This document shows, one piece after another, positions 1 through 8,009 of a DNA stretch of 64,000 nucleotides; the stretch's first letter is position 1, and each line of letters begins with the position of its first letter. Made by a program: the position numbers and the translations under genes. The notes under the pieces were generated by a model. It was given only the letters and a program-made list of their open reading frames with translations, made no database searches and was not told the DNA's origin. The stretch comes from JACRCG01 sp964524835. GTDB lineage: Bacteria; Desulfobacterota; Desulfuromonadia; Geobacterales; Pseudopelobacteraceae. The stretch is taken from positions 62,001 through 126,000 of the forward strand of contig CAZGEG010000010.1 in NCBI GenBank assembly GCA_964524835.1, given 5' to 3'.

Positions 1-109
1 CGGCCGGCCATTTCCGGGTATAGGCATCGGCTACGATCCAGGGATGCCCCAGGTCGAGCATTCGGGCGGTTTCGGGCCCGACAATTCGTGCGGCGTTATT
101 CGTATTCAC
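1..109 (-). CDS. class I SAM-dependent (rRNA) methyltransferase, RlmI-like, N-terminal fragment
   Basis: Only the first 36 codons lie in the window; the gene runs off the left edge. A GTG start at 109 is preceded by GGAG about six bases upstream, which is why it is chosen. The peptide carries an ARIVG..TARMLDLGHPWI stretch that resembles the N-terminal PUA-like part of the RlmI/YccW family of 23S rRNA cytosine-5 methyltransferases, where an HPW motif is usual. The catalytic SAM domain is outside the window, so the family call is tentative. It sits 15 bp downstream of the molybdopterin adenylyltransferase gene and is probably cotranscribed with it. Confidence 0.45.
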   Translation of the reverse strand, partial: MNTNNAARIVGPETARMLDLGHPWIVADAYTRKWPA

Positions 110-124
110 ATATTTCTCCAGAGT

Positions 125-622
125 CTATTTTGAAAACCTGTCGCCGCAATCTTCCTGGCCGCCACGGATCTTCTCGACGGCGTGGCCGAGCGTCGGCCAG
201 ACCGCTTCCAGGTTTTCCAGGGCCCCCCTGGGGCTGCCGGGGAGATTGATAATCAGCGACCGGCCACGGATTCCGGCCACGGCCCGGGACAGGGATGCCA
301 TCGGGGTTTTCTCAAGGCTCCTGATGCGCATCAGCTCGCCGAGTCCCGGGATGGTTCGCTCCACAACCTGCAGCGTCGCCTCGGGGGTAACATCACGGGG
401 CGAGACGCCGGTGCCGCCGGTCGTCAGGATCAGGTCGGCTGCATCGTCATCGGCCCATTCCGTCAGCACCGCCACAATCTGCTCGAACTCATCGGCGATG
501 ACGCGGGACTGAACTGTTTGTACACCCCGCGCTGCAAGCCAGGCCGCCAAGGCCGGGCCGCTTTCATCGACCCGCTCGCCGCGCGAGCCTTTGTCACTCA
601 AGGTAAGGATTGCCGCTCTCAA
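125..622 (-). CDS. mog: molybdopterin adenylyltransferase (MogA/MoaB family)
   Basis: A 165-aa MoCF-fold protein that would activate molybdopterin with ATP before molybdate insertion in the cytoplasm. The sequence shows the N-terminal AAILTLSDKGSRGE strand, the LILTTGGTGVSPRDVTPEAT motif typical of MogA/MoaB, and LPGSPRGALENL near the C-terminus. A longer frame begins at 667, but TTG at 622 has a perfect AGGAGG about six bases upstream and starts directly at the conserved fold, so it is preferred. The related gene moaC lies at 4751-5230 on the same strand, so this region carries two cofactor genes that are not adjacent. MogA and MoaB are not distinguishable by eye. Confidence 0.87.
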   Translation of the reverse strand: MRAAILTLSDKGSRGERVDESGPALAAWLAARGVQTVQSRVIADEFEQIVAVLTEWADDDAADLILTTGGTGVSPRDVTPEATLQVVERTIPGLGELMRIRSLEKTPMASLSRAVAGIRGRSLIINLPGSPRGALENLEAVWPTLGHAVEKIRGGQEDCGDRFSK

Positions 623-715
623 CTGTGTCCTCCTGCAATTGAATGTAATGCCTGGTGAAAGAGCCAATTTGCTGGAACATAAAAGCCTATTTTACCGCAT
701 GTTGTTCTGAGTTAG

Positions 716-1597
716 CTACCATAATAACTCCCGCTCCGATGTGAATAATCTGCTCCTGCCGCTGAGAGGATCTGTGAACTTCAGTTTGTGAGCAACAAGC
801 TGGAGCGGCGTGTCGAAGTTGTCTTCCCGCTCTTCCTCCAGTTCGGGATAATACCGGTCGTTCAGTATTCCGAAGCCGAGACCGCTCATGTGGATCCGCA
901 GCTGATGGGTTTTCCCGGTTTGCGGCTGCAGGATAAAGCGGGCCGTCTTTCCTTTTACCTCCACCAGGCTGATGGCGGAGCGGGCATTTTCCCTGCCGGG
1001 TGCCGTTTTCATCCGGAACCACGGTTCGCCTCGCTCAATTCTGTTACCGACATCCCAGGAAGCGGGCGCCTGAGTTGGCAGACACGCCGCGAGCGCCTGG
1101 TAGGTCTTTTCGACGAGGCCGTTCATGAAGAGTGTGCCGTAGAGCCCCCTGCTCTTCCTGTTGACGGAAAAGAGCACTATTCCGGCTGTTTCACGGTCTA
1201 TGCGGTGGAGCGGAGCCAGGTCTTCGATTCCGGTGCTGACCCGCAGCCGGTTCAGCAGGCATTCGTCAACGTAACGTCCGCCCGGGGTCACCGGAAGGAA
1301 ATGCGGTTTGCATGCGACCAGGATCTCGTCATCGAGTAGCAGGATTTTTTCTCTAAAAGGAATGATCGGCTCACTGCTGACTTCGCGGAAATAAAAAATA
1401 CGGTTCTGGGGGGCGTAAGCGGAATCAAGCGTTATCCGGTCCCCCTTTTCGTCAAGGACCTTGCCCTCCGCTATCCGCATCTCCCATATTTCCCGGGAAA
1501 TGGCGGGAAACCTTCTGCCGAGGAACGAAAGGATGGAAGGATACGGTTTTTCGGTTTCCGGCATGGTAACGACGGAGGGGTGTTTTGAAATTCCCAT
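716..1597 (-). CDS. RluA-family pseudouridine synthase
   Basis: A 293-aa protein that should isomerise uridine to pseudouridine in rRNA or tRNA. The catalytic motif HRIDRETAG (the Asp is the family nucleophile) lies near residue 130-140, and the C-terminal GKTHQLRIHMSGLG and LVAHKLKF segments match RluA-type enzymes. The N-terminal part (ILSFLGRRFPAISREIWEMRIAEGKV) resembles a reduced S4-like domain. Target RNA and paralogue (RluA, RluC, RluD, TruC) cannot be assigned from the sequence. It lies between mog and a membrane-anchored hydrolase on the same strand; the 93-bp gap to mog holds no obvious terminator. Confidence 0.85.
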   Translation of the reverse strand: MGISKHPSVVTMPETEKPYPSILSFLGRRFPAISREIWEMRIAEGKVLDEKGDRITLDSAYAPQNRIFYFREVSSEPIIPFREKILLLDDEILVACKPHFLPVTPGGRYVDECLLNRLRVSTGIEDLAPLHRIDRETAGIVLFSVNRKSRGLYGTLFMNGLVEKTYQALAACLPTQAPASWDVGNRIERGEPWFRMKTAPGRENARSAISLVEVKGKTARFILQPQTGKTHQLRIHMSGLGFGILNDRYYPELEEEREDNFDTPLQLVAHKLKFTDPLSGRSRLFTSERELLW

Positions 1598-1619
1598 GTA
1601 ACGTTTCCTTATCGGCCAA

Positions 1620-2282
1620 TCATACGGCTTGTTTTGAGTTGATCAGCTGATCGCTGGTTATGGTCTCTATCCCTTTACGCCGGTATCGCTCCATAATGTC
1701 TGCCATATTGTTCCGCGATGCAACGGCATCCGTGACGACCACCACCCGGTAGCCGCGGTTCAAGGCGCCGAGAGCCGTATAATAGACGCAATAGGCGGCA
1801 TCGACTCCGGTCAGGTACAGTGTATCAACCTGACGGTCGAGCAGCAACTGCTCAAACTGGCGGTTCGAGAAGGCATCGGTTCTGTTCTTTTCAAAGTCAT
1901 TGGAGTTGATGATTTTGATCCTGCGGTCGACCAGCACTTTTTCTGCTCGTCTGCCGCCATGCAATCGAACGAACAGGTTGTTGCTGAAGACCTGCCGGAT
2001 GTAGGCGACCTCCATGCCGGATTCTGCCGCCAGGTCGATCAGCCGGTTGACCGTGGCGATCATTCCGGCGGCCGGCGGAGCCGTATCCGGACGCCTTGAA
2101 TCCGTCCCGGAATACCCTTCCTGGATATCCAGCACAACGAGCGCCTTTTGGGGATTGGGGTAGCTGGCGATTTTTCTCCCCCGGGTCGCGACATACATGC
2201 TGCGGAACATCATGAGAGCTGCCGTGAGGACGAGAAGAGCGATGATTGAAAGGAATATGAGCAGGTAAGACAATAAGGTCAT
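1620..2282 (-). CDS. membrane-anchored cysteine hydrolase (isochorismatase family)
   Basis: A 220-aa protein with one N-terminal transmembrane helix (residues 3-26, strongly hydrophobic) followed by a basic patch and an isochorismatase-like fold starting at ALVVLDIQEGYSG. The Asp in VVLDIQ and the Cys in LTGVDAAYCVYYT are at the positions of the catalytic Asp and nucleophilic Cys of the family, which hydrolyses amides, ureides or vinyl ethers. Substrate is unknown. A membrane anchor is unusual for this otherwise soluble family. It lies 22 bp upstream of the pseudouridine synthase gene, so the two are probably cotranscribed. Confidence 0.8.
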   Translation of the reverse strand: MTLLSYLLIFLSIIALLVLTAALMMFRSMYVATRGRKIASYPNPQKALVVLDIQEGYSGTDSRRPDTAPPAAGMIATVNRLIDLAAESGMEVAYIRQVFSNNLFVRLHGGRRAEKVLVDRRIKIINSNDFEKNRTDAFSNRQFEQLLLDRQVDTLYLTGVDAAYCVYYTALGALNRGYRVVVVTDAVASRNNMADIMERYRRKGIETITSDQLINSKQAV

Positions 2283-2440
2283 TAGCTCTCCTTCTGCGCT
2301 GCAGAGGGTAACGGCAAAACAGTATGGAAGAGGCAGTCACAATGCGGAACAGATAGCTTCGGTTCCGCCTGAACCGGGCACACACCTGAATCAAGCAGAG
2401 GAGGCGGCCAATGGCCGCCTCCTCTGCTTGAATTAAACTA
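2283..2440. other. intergenic region with two hairpins
   Basis: No gene is seen here. The region holds a small hairpin (arms 2344-2350 and 2362-2368) and a near-perfect 39-bp palindrome (see next entry). It separates the RNA helicase gene from the isochorismatase-family gene, both on the minus strand, so it should also contain the promoter of the latter. Confidence 0.6.
2392..2430 (-). terminator. 19-bp perfect palindrome after the RNA helicase gene
   Basis: The arms 2392-2410 and 2412-2430 are exact reverse complements around a single central base, starting ten bases after the helicase stop codon. Position suggests a transcription terminator or RNA 3'-end stabiliser, but neither side carries a run of U, so it is not a textbook intrinsic terminator. 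Confidence 0.6.
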
Positions 2441-3781
2441 CTATTTCCCGCGGCGTGAACTGTTGAACACGGTCTTGGGGGCGCCTCCCGCTGCAGCCGG
2501 TCGTCCATGAAGTGGGCGAGCTGCAGGTTTGCTGCCGGGATGGTCGGCCTTGAATGGGTTGATTGACCCCCCCGTACTCTTTTTGACGTCGGCCGGTTTG
2601 CGGGATGGCCGCTGCTCACGCGGTGGGCGGGCGAACTCGGCGTCCTTGTTTGGTGCCGGAACAGTGTAGTCGAAACCGTCTACCGTACGGCGCTCCAGCG
2701 GGGCGCCCAGTTTTTTCTCGATCGTCCGCACCATGAGCGTATCCTCGCTGCACACCATGGTGAAGGCATCGCCGGTTTTGGCGGCACGGCCGGTGCGGCC
2801 GATGCGGTGAACGTACGCTTCGGGGGTGTCCGGAATGTCATAGTTGACGACGTGCGAAATCTGCGACACGTCGATGCCGCGAGCGGCAATATCGGTTGCC
2901 ACGAGAATCTGGTAGGTGCCGTCTCGAAATCCGTCCAGCGCCGCCTGACGGCGATTCTGGGAAAGATTGCCCTGCAGTGAAGCGGCCTTGTAGCCGGCTT
3001 TCTCCAGTTGCTCGCCCAGCCTCTTGGCGCGGTGCTTGGTGCGGGTGAAAATCAGCACCGAATCGGTATCGGTATGTTTCAGCAGCTCCAGCAGCAGCCC
3101 TGTTTTCAGATGCTGCTCCACCGGATAGAGGGCATGGGATACGGTGACCGGAGGAGCGGTATTGCCGACCTGGACGGTGACCGGATCAGTCAGGATGTCA
3201 TGGGCGAGCTTGTTGATGCTGGGCGGCATGGTGGCCGAGAACAGCAGCGTCTGCCGTTTGGCCGGGATGTGTTTCAGAATCCGGCGGATATCGGGGAGAA
3301 ACCCCATGTCGAACATCTGGTCAGCTTCGTCCAGCACCAGTACTTCAAGATGCGAGAGGTCGATGGTTCCCTGGCCGATGTGGTCGAGCAGGCGGCCCGG
3401 GCAGGCAACCACGATTTCAACGCCGCTTCTGAGCGACTGAATCTGCGGGTTGACGTTGACTCCGCCGTAAACCGTCACACTCTTCAATTTGGTCTGTCGG
3501 CCGAGCGTCATGAACGATTCATGAATCTGCTCGGCAAGTTCGCGGGTAGGGGCCACTACCAGGGCGCGGACACGGCCGCGCGGGCCCTCCATGAGACGAT
3601 TCAGGACCGGCAGGGCGAAGGCGGCGGTCTTGCCGGTGCCGGTCTGGGCAAGGCCCATGACATCGCGTCCCAGCATGACCGTCGGTATGGCCTGCTTCTG
3701 AATGGGGGTCGGTATTGCATACCCGGCCTCCTTGATGCTTGCGGCAATGACGGGGTGTAAATTAAACGCTTGAAACTCCAT
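2441..3781 (-). CDS. rhlE: ATP-dependent DEAD-box RNA helicase (RhlE type)
   Basis: A 446-aa RNA helicase of the RhlE subfamily, which remodels rRNA and mRNA structure, often at low temperature. Visible motifs: Q-motif region at FQAFNLHP, Walker A AQTGTGKT at 45-52, PTRELAEQ near 79, DEAD at 151-154, SAT at 182-184, and the C-terminal RecA-domain motifs ATDIAARGIDV and HRIGRTGRA. The last 70 residues are a basic, low-complexity tail, as in other RhlE proteins. The start follows AAGGAG by a few bases. The leader contains an intrinsic terminator only about 24 bases before the start codon, downstream of a good sigma-70 promoter, which suggests regulation by termination or antitermination. Confidence 0.93.
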   Translation of the reverse strand: MEFQAFNLHPVIAASIKEAGYAIPTPIQKQAIPTVMLGRDVMGLAQTGTGKTAAFALPVLNRLMEGPRGRVRALVVAPTRELAEQIHESFMTLGRQTKLKSVTVYGGVNVNPQIQSLRSGVEIVVACPGRLLDHIGQGTIDLSHLEVLVLDEADQMFDMGFLPDIRRILKHIPAKRQTLLFSATMPPSINKLAHDILTDPVTVQVGNTAPPVTVSHALYPVEQHLKTGLLLELLKHTDTDSVLIFTRTKHRAKRLGEQLEKAGYKAASLQGNLSQNRRQAALDGFRDGTYQILVATDIAARGIDVSQISHVVNYDIPDTPEAYVHRIGRTGRAAKTGDAFTMVCSEDTLMVRTIEKKLGAPLERRTVDGFDYTVPAPNKDAEFARPPREQRPSRKPADVKKSTGGSINPFKADHPGSKPAARPLHGRPAAAGGAPKTVFNSSRRGK

Positions 3782-3804
3782 GATACTCCTTTTTCTGGTT
3801 GTAC

Positions 3805-3833
3805 GAAAAAAGCCCCGGAAATATCCGGGGCTT
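3805..3833 (-). terminator. intrinsic terminator in the rhlE leader (candidate attenuator)
   Basis: On the minus strand the sequence AGCCCCGGA-tatt-TCCGGGGCT is followed directly by six T. It lies about 32 bases after the inferred transcription start at about 3866 and ends about 24 bases before the rhlE ATG, leaving no room for another promoter. A 7-bp helix (GTTGTAC, complement of 3852-3858, with GTACAAC, complement of 3798-3804) can close around the terminator. Confidence 0.8.
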
Positions 3834-3872
3834 GCAGTGATGTGCTATCCGGTACAACAATTGTAATGCTTC

Positions 3873-3902
3873 ACCATACCAGTTTTGTCAGAGCCGTGTC
3901 AA
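3873..3902 (-). promoter_or_regulatory. sigma-70 promoter of rhlE
   Basis: Minus strand: -35 TTGACA (complement of 3897-3902), 18-base spacer, -10 TATGGT (complement of 3873-3878). It lies between the sterol-desaturase-family gene and the leader terminator, so transcripts from it must pass that terminator to reach rhlE. Confidence 0.7.
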
Positions 3903-3949
3903 GAAGACAATCAGGCGCTAGATCAGAAACTTACATTACGGCAACTCTG

Positions 3950-4738
3950 TCATGGAGAGGTAAACGGCTGAATCAGGAGACGGAGCAGGGTAAGCTTTTC
4001 CGGGTCGCGGTACTCCTTGAGGCCGATGGTCATCTCCAGATGCCCTTTTTCAGGCTGGGGACGATAGGTGCCGCAGATTCGATCCCACCAGGGGAGGTTG
4101 AAGCCGAAATTGCTGTTGGTCTCGCGCACTAGCGTCGAATGGTGGACGCGGTGCATGTCGGGAGTAACCATGATCAGGCGCACTATGCGGTCCAGTTTGC
4201 CGGGAAGACTGATGTTGCCGTGACTGAACATGGCGCACGCATTCAGGACCACCTCGAAGGCCAGAACCGCAATTGCAGGCGCACCAAGAAGGAGAACCGC
4301 CGCCATTTTAATCAGCATCGAGATGACAATTTCCAACGGATGGAAGCGATTGCCGCTGGTTACGTCCAGATCGAGGTCGGTGTGGTGCATCCGGTGCAGA
4401 CGCCATAGAATCGGGAGGTGGTGGAACAGGACGTGCTGAAGGTAGATGATGAAATCGAGGATAAGGAAGCTCAGGATAAAAACGAGCCAGGGAGACAACT
4501 GGAAAAAATTGAAGATTCCCCACCCGCGCGCTTCGGCAACCCCTGCAAGCGCAACGGGGAGGATCGGGAAGAGGAACCTTATCGCGACCGTGTCGATTGC
4601 AACCATTGAGAGATTGGTAAACCAGCGCCTCTTTTTGCTGTCGATCAGGGGACGACGGGGAGCGACCATCTCCCAGAGCGCGACCAGCAGAAGTACCGCC
4701 GCAAAAACGGAGAGTCGCAGCGTCTGTTCTATCTGCAT
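3950..4738 (-). CDS. sterol desaturase / fatty acid hydroxylase superfamily membrane protein
   Basis: A 262-aa integral membrane protein of the di-iron fatty acid hydroxylase superfamily. The N-terminal half has several hydrophobic helices, and the family's histidine clusters are present: QHVLFHH, LHRMHH and MHRVHHS, which ligate the two irons. Members hydroxylate or desaturate lipids, but the substrate here is not deducible. It starts 12 bp downstream of moaC and is likely in its operon. The downstream rhlE promoter and leader terminator separate it from rhlE. Confidence 0.86.
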   Translation of the reverse strand: MQIEQTLRLSVFAAVLLLVALWEMVAPRRPLIDSKKRRWFTNLSMVAIDTVAIRFLFPILPVALAGVAEARGWGIFNFFQLSPWLVFILSFLILDFIIYLQHVLFHHLPILWRLHRMHHTDLDLDVTSGNRFHPLEIVISMLIKMAAVLLLGAPAIAVLAFEVVLNACAMFSHGNISLPGKLDRIVRLIMVTPDMHRVHHSTLVRETNSNFGFNLPWWDRICGTYRPQPEKGHLEMTIGLKEYRDPEKLTLLRLLIQPFTSP

Positions 4739-4750
4739 GGATATGCAACG

Positions 4751-5230
4751 TCAGCAGTCAGTAATGTTGTAGACACCACTCTTGCCCCCTTCCTTGAACA
4801 GCAGCCTGATTTCGCCGATCGTAATCGATTTATCGCTCCCCTTGCACATGTCATAAATCGTCAGAGCCGCCAGGGCGGCTCCGGTCATGGCCTCCATCTC
4901 CACCCCGGTCCGTTCAAACGCCCGTACGGTGCAGCGTACCGTGATCAAGCCGGAGGGGGCATCCATCTCGAAATCGATGCCGACGCTATGGATGGCCAAC
5001 GGGTGGGAAAGGGGGATCAGGTCCGGTGTCCGCTTGACGGCCATGATGCCGGCCAGGCGGGCTACGCCCAGTACGTCACCCTTGGCAACAGCGCCATCCT
5101 TGACGGCCGCCAGCAGTTCCTTTGAGAGTCGCACCTCGGCTGCCGCAATGGCGGTCCGCATGGTTGGCTGCTTGGCGCTGACATCGACCATGATTGCGTG
5201 GCCGCTTTCGTCAAAATGGTTGAAGTTCAC
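4751..5230 (-). CDS. moaC: cyclic pyranopterin monophosphate synthase
   Basis: A 159-aa MoaC protein, which converts the MoaA product of GTP into cyclic pyranopterin monophosphate in molybdenum cofactor synthesis. Seen are the N-terminal MVDVSAKQPTMRTA motif, LIPLSHPLAIHSV, the TGVEMEAMTGAALAALTIYDMCK core and the C-terminal KGGKSG-like segment (KEGGKSGVYN). Length is normal for the family. moaA is not in the window. Genes pilT and moaC are separated by only 17 bp, suggesting transcriptional coupling of unrelated functions. Confidence 0.96.
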   Translation of the reverse strand: MNFNHFDESGHAIMVDVSAKQPTMRTAIAAAEVRLSKELLAAVKDGAVAKGDVLGVARLAGIMAVKRTPDLIPLSHPLAIHSVGIDFEMDAPSGLITVRCTVRAFERTGVEMEAMTGAALAALTIYDMCKGSDKSITIGEIRLLFKEGGKSGVYNITDC

Positions 5231-5247
5231 GATTAAGCCTCCTGGTC

Positions 5248-6309
5248 TTATGCGGGCGTCAGATACTGCTCAAACTGTTTTTTGTCGACAGCGCAGCGAT
5301 AGGCCTCTTCCGGATTGACCTTTTTCATTTTGAGCAGATCGAGCAGGTGCTGATCCAGCAGCTGCATGCCGTCCCGTTTGGCGGTCTGCATGATGGAGGG
5401 AATCTGGAAAGTTTTCCCTTCGCGGATGAGGTTGGCGATGGCCGGGGTGCCGAGCATGATCTCCAGCGCCGCAACGCGACCTTTGCCATCTGCCGTTTTC
5501 AACAGCTGCTGGCAGATGACCCCTTTCAGGGATTCGGACAGCATGGCGCGGACCTGCTCCTGCTGGTCGGTCGGGAAAACGTCGATGATTCGGTCGACTG
5601 TTTTGGCGGCGGTACTGGTGTGCAGTGTGCCAAAGACCAGGTGTCCGGTTTCGGCAGCGCTCATGGCGAGCTGAATCGTCGTCAGGTCTCGCATCTCGCC
5701 CACGAGAATGACATCCGGGTCCTCTCGCAGAGCCGCTCGAAGAGCCGTGGCGAAACTTTCGGTATGCTCGCCGATCTGGCGCTGGTTCATGAGTGACATC
5801 TTGTTTTCATGAATAAACTCCAGCGGGTCTTCAAAGGTCAGGATATGCTCGTTGCGGGTGGAGTTGATCAGATCGATCATGCCGGCGAGGGTCGTCGATT
5901 TGCCGGATCCGGTCGGGCCGGTCACAAGTACCATCCCCTTTTTGAAATTGGTCATGCGCCGCACCCCTTCCGGCAGCCCCAACTCGTCGGCAGAAAGTAT
6001 CTTGGTGGGGATGATGCGGAATACGGCGGCAATCCCGCGATACTGCATCATGATGTTGCCGCGGAAGCGGGCCAGTCCCGGGACTTCATAGGCAAAGTCG
6101 AGGTCCTTGGTTTCGTTGAAGAGCGCCTGTTGCTTTTCGCTCAAAATTTCGAACAGGATCGCCTTCAGCTCATCGTGCCCCAGCACCTTGAAGTTGAGGC
6201 GCACCATTTCGCCGCGTTGACGGAAAATGGGCGGATTTCCGGTTGAAAGGTGCAGGTCGGATGCCCCCTGCTCCTTCATCATGTTAAAGAGTGCATCTAT
6301 GCGTGCCAT
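5248..6309 (-). CDS. pilT: type IV pilus retraction ATPase PilT
   Basis: A 353-aa hexameric secretion-superfamily ATPase that powers pilus retraction on the inner face of the inner membrane. Walker A GPTGSGKS is at residues 131-138, the Asp box at LTFEDPLEFIHE, Walker B at DPDVILVGEMRD, and the His box at GHLVFGTLHT. The AIRNLIRE-like motif typical of PilT appears as AIANLIREGK. Length agrees with canonical PilT. It is 14 bp downstream of a GspE-like gene whose product lacks Walker A. Geobacter species usually carry several pilT paralogues; which one this is cannot be said. Confidence 0.94.
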   Translation of the reverse strand: MARIDALFNMMKEQGASDLHLSTGNPPIFRQRGEMVRLNFKVLGHDELKAILFEILSEKQQALFNETKDLDFAYEVPGLARFRGNIMMQYRGIAAVFRIIPTKILSADELGLPEGVRRMTNFKKGMVLVTGPTGSGKSTTLAGMIDLINSTRNEHILTFEDPLEFIHENKMSLMNQRQIGEHTESFATALRAALREDPDVILVGEMRDLTTIQLAMSAAETGHLVFGTLHTSTAAKTVDRIIDVFPTDQQEQVRAMLSESLKGVICQQLLKTADGKGRVAALEIMLGTPAIANLIREGKTFQIPSIMQTAKRDGMQLLDQHLLDLLKMKKVNPEEAYRCAVDKKQFEQYLTPA

Positions 6310-6323
6310 TGTATTTCCCCCTG

Positions 6324-7976
6324 TTAAAGAACAACGGATGCAATATATTCTTCCGGTGAAACCTCACCTGCCATCAGGAGCCGCAGCCCTTCTTCCGCCA
6401 GGCCGTGGTAGCCGACCATTTCGAGGTAGTTTTCCAGGGCGGCCACGTCACTGGTCTGTTCAAAGATCCGCAGGAACTCATCGGTGAAGACCAGGACATC
6501 TGTCAGGTATTTTCTCGTGCTGAAGCCGCTGTGGCCGCAATCGTCGCATCCTGTTGCGCGGTGAAACGATGGGGGACGCTCGGCAAGGTTCATCACCGCC
6601 AGTTCCTCTGCCGGCGGGGTGTAGGCGGTCCGGCATGCCGGACAGAGCAGCTGGATTCCCTTGAACGAGACCAGGCCGTTTACGAAGCCGGGGAGGAAGT
6701 AATTCTGCTGCTGATACAGCAGCAGCTGGCGCAGGACAGTGCGGGTGCCGCGAATTTCCAGGCCGGCCAGGACCAGTTTGCCACGCATGGCGGCCCGGCA
6801 GGCGGCGGTGAAAGGCATTCCTTCGGTGGCATCTTCAATGACCAGTATGTCCGGTGCGTGGTCAAGAGCCCTCATTACCATTGCGGCCCGCTCATGTTCA
6901 TCCCTCGGGAGGAGGATGCGCGGGAAGCGCTTGGTCATTTTCCCCGGCCCTTCCCCCAGGATAATCACGTTTTTGCCGGAGGTGTCCATCTCCTCCAGCA
7001 TAAGGTCCATAAAACGATCACGCTCCTGGGTATTTCGCGAGGCAAAGAAGGTGATGCCATGCTGCCTGCGCGACAAATCGATAAAATCGGCTTCCTGCCC
7101 GGCAGGAAGATGGAGGTCTGAAAGCCGGTTTGGAACGTTGGCGGACAGATGCGGACGGATCGTGATGTACTCCCCGCCGTAGCCCGCCATCGACGATATC
7201 TGGAAGGTGATCGGATGGGAACGGTAGCTGAACGTCAGCAGCCCGCCGGAATTCGGTTCTCCCTGGGTGCCGCTGCCGATGCTCTTGCGGATTCTGAGGG
7301 TGAGGTCAGGGTAATAGGTGCCGGCCAGCGAACCGATCGGGCGTGAGACGCCGCTCCGTCTGCCGCTGACGGCCACGGTTTCTCCCATCGGCTGCAGGGA
7401 AAGCGATGAGAGCCGGTTCTGGGTAATAAAAATCAACAGGTAGTCGAGCAGTTTGCCGCCGCTCAGGTCAGCGTTGATGGTCTCCAGAACTTTCTCGGAA
7501 AAAGCCGTTGACTCAAACCCCAGCTGCTCCAGTTCGCTGCTGCCGTAGCAGGCGTCGATCATTTCACGGATTTCACGGATCAGCGCCACCGATATGTTGA
7601 CCTGGCAGCCGCTCGCCTGTTCGACCGCCGCAATGGCAGCTTTGTTAAGCGGATCGGAAATGGCGATGTTCAGTTCGCCGCCGGCCTTGATGAGCGGAAT
7701 CAGATTGAATTTTTTTGCCGTTGCCGCAGGGACGAGCCGGACCGCTTCCGGGTCGATCATGTCGGCTTTAAGGCGGATGTAGGGGAGGTCGAGCTGATTG
7801 GAAAGTGCCCAGTCGATATCCTCCTGCGTGACGATCCCCAGGGAGATCAACGCTTCACCGAAGCGCACCCCGCTGCGACCCTGCTCCTCAAGTGCCGCCG
7901 TGATGTCTTTCTCGGTGATGATATTGCAGGCGGAGAGAATTGCGCCCAGGGAACTTTTCTTTATCTGCTCTGGCAT
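6324..7976 (-). CDS. GspE/PilB-like protein with degenerate ATPase domain
   Basis: A 550-aa protein that starts like PilB/GspE: an MshEN-type N-terminal domain (about residues 8-145; FGEALISLGIVTQEDIDWAL, LPYIRL, KFNLIPLIK) and a secretion ATPase-like domain from about 165 on. The ATPase site is broken. Where PilB has HGIILVTGPTGSGKST, this protein has HGITFFASRNTQERDR (His306 onward), so Walker A is gone. The Walker B equivalent reads PDILVIEDAT, without the usual GEIRD. The four-Cys zinc motif (CPAC and CDDC) is kept. It probably binds partners or cyclic di-GMP (a known role of MshEN domains) rather than hydrolysing ATP; that is inference. It lies directly upstream of pilT. Confidence 0.85.
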   Translation of the reverse strand: MPEQIKKSSLGAILSACNIITEKDITAALEEQGRSGVRFGEALISLGIVTQEDIDWALSNQLDLPYIRLKADMIDPEAVRLVPAATAKKFNLIPLIKAGGELNIAISDPLNKAAIAAVEQASGCQVNISVALIREIREMIDACYGSSELEQLGFESTAFSEKVLETINADLSGGKLLDYLLIFITQNRLSSLSLQPMGETVAVSGRRSGVSRPIGSLAGTYYPDLTLRIRKSIGSGTQGEPNSGGLLTFSYRSHPITFQISSMAGYGGEYITIRPHLSANVPNRLSDLHLPAGQEADFIDLSRRQHGITFFASRNTQERDRFMDLMLEEMDTSGKNVIILGEGPGKMTKRFPRILLPRDEHERAAMVMRALDHAPDILVIEDATEGMPFTAACRAAMRGKLVLAGLEIRGTRTVLRQLLLYQQQNYFLPGFVNGLVSFKGIQLLCPACRTAYTPPAEELAVMNLAERPPSFHRATGCDDCGHSGFSTRKYLTDVLVFTDEFLRIFEQTSDVAALENYLEMVGYHGLAEEGLRLLMAGEVSPEEYIASVVL

Positions 7977-8009
7977 GGACTACCTCCATAGTTGACGGCT
8001 GTTGGAGAG

